NCBI GenBank assembly: GCA_002786025.1 | Contig: NHNW01000006.1 | Span: 434,001 to 498,000 of the forward strand | Length of the DNA stretch: 64,000 bases | Direction of reading: 5' to 3' | Origin: Zasmidium citrigriseum | Lineage: Eukaryota; Ascomycota; Dothideomycetes; Mycosphaerellales; Mycosphaerellaceae | Part shown: positions 63,492-64,000 of the stretch, one piece after another | How positions within the stretch are numbered: the stretch's first letter is position 1 | How the letters are laid out: every line of letters begins with the position of its first letter | Made by a program: the position numbers and the translations under genes | Notes under the pieces: generated by a model | The model's input: the letters and a program-made list of their open reading frames with translations, nothing else | Database searches by the model: none | Told to the model about the DNA's origin: nothing

Positions 63492-64000
63492 CTACTCCTC
63501 GTACGCTCCTGCAATGGCACCGGCATCGATGTCCATACCCGCATTGATCATGGGATCACTCGAGCTCGCTTCCTTTCTCTCGGTAACAACGAAATTCATG
63601 TTCTCATGCACATAAAACCCAACGACCATCTCGTCAAACGGCTTCGCCAGACTGCAGGGTTGGAGATTGAAACGCAGCAACGTCTGTACCACATGTTAGC
63701 TTCTGGTGAGTGTATTGCCTCAAACGAGTAGGTGTCACAGTCCCAACAACGTGGTTTGGCGAAACGTACCTCGATAATGGCCTTGTTCAACTCCATCGTC
63801 GCAACACCACGGCCCAGGCAGCCGAAACGTCCAGATCCGAAACAGAGCGACACTGTGTCCGTCATCCTTGTGATACGGTCGCGCTCTTTATCGCTGCCGT
63901 CCCGAGGGAGCCAGCGCTCCGGGCGATAGATTTCGACGTCGGGTCCGAAGATGCTCTCGTGACGCATCATGCCCCAGCTGTTCCAGCCTACTTGAGTGCC
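63492..64000 (-). CDS. Cytochrome P450, 3' part (runs off the window)
   Basis: The last two exons are visible: 63770-64000 (continuing beyond the window) and 63492-63683, with an 86-bp intron joined in phase 0 (NKAIIE then TLLRFNLQP). I see the region before the haem loop (FGPDVEIYRPERWL, the PERF-like block) and the haem-binding motif FGSGRFGCLGRG with the axial Cys. The C-terminal exon ends in a hydrophilic tail (GAIAGAYEE). The FGSGRFGCLGRGVA form resembles fungal P450s that act on secondary metabolites or pisatin-like substrates, but family assignment needs the missing N-terminal part. Confidence 0.92.

Overview
This window looks like ordinary nuclear chromosome of a filamentous ascomycete, most likely a Dothideomycete of the Mycosphaerella group (an inference from gene style, not proven). 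The genes are eukaryotic, with short introns (about 46-110 bp, GT...AG, often with a CTAAC/CTGAC-like branch site). Typical fungal families are present: a HET-domain protein, a hybrid histidine kinase, fungus-specific transcription factors, an OPT transporter and secreted proteins. Spacers are long. I see no bacterial, viral or transposon genes, no CRISPR array and no rRNA or tRNA gene.

Layout. 0-9 kb: 5' part of the DEAD-box helicase DBP9 (-), a short-chain dehydrogenase (+), a small putative mitochondrial protein (-), COQ3 (-), a HET-domain gene (+) overlapping tail-to-tail with the dynein light intermediate chain (-), and a small unknown gene (+). 10-16 kb: GDP-mannose pyrophosphorylase (+), a long gene-poor stretch holding one small spliced gene, and a secreted protein (-). 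16.7-22.6 kb: an SRPK-type kinase locus with one in-frame stop (-), a diverged 144-bp tandem duplication, ALG5 (+), a BTB/POZ protein (+) and a small Gly-rich protein (-). 23-27 kb: a six-exon transcription factor of the zinc-cluster-free class (-), a small spliced gene (-), a doubtful gene (-) and a degenerate 227-bp direct repeat. 27.6-39 kb: hybrid histidine kinase (+), F-box protein (+), secreted PAN-like protein (+), an unknown 330-residue protein (-) and a secreted PEBP-like protein (-). 39-52 kb: a large Zn-cluster regulator (-) with a 2.2-kb upstream region carrying five CACGTG sites, an acyltransferase-3 membrane protein (-), APC3/Cdc27 (-) diverging from SND2 (+), and an arylamine N-acetyltransferase (-). 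52.5-64 kb: M1 aminopeptidase (+), OPT oligopeptide transporter (+), a universal-stress-protein-domain protein (+), a class I haem peroxidase (+) and the 3' part of a cytochrome P450 (-).

How the genes relate. There is no biosynthetic cluster; most genes are independent housekeeping or signalling functions. Two relationships stand out. GDP-mannose pyrophosphorylase and ALG5 both supply sugar donors for ER glycosylation. The M1 aminopeptidase and the OPT transporter lie next to each other and both handle peptides.

Exon joins were worked out by hand from splice consensus, reading frame and family knowledge. Joins that close the frame and restore family sequence are reliable; starts and the small unknown genes are less certain.
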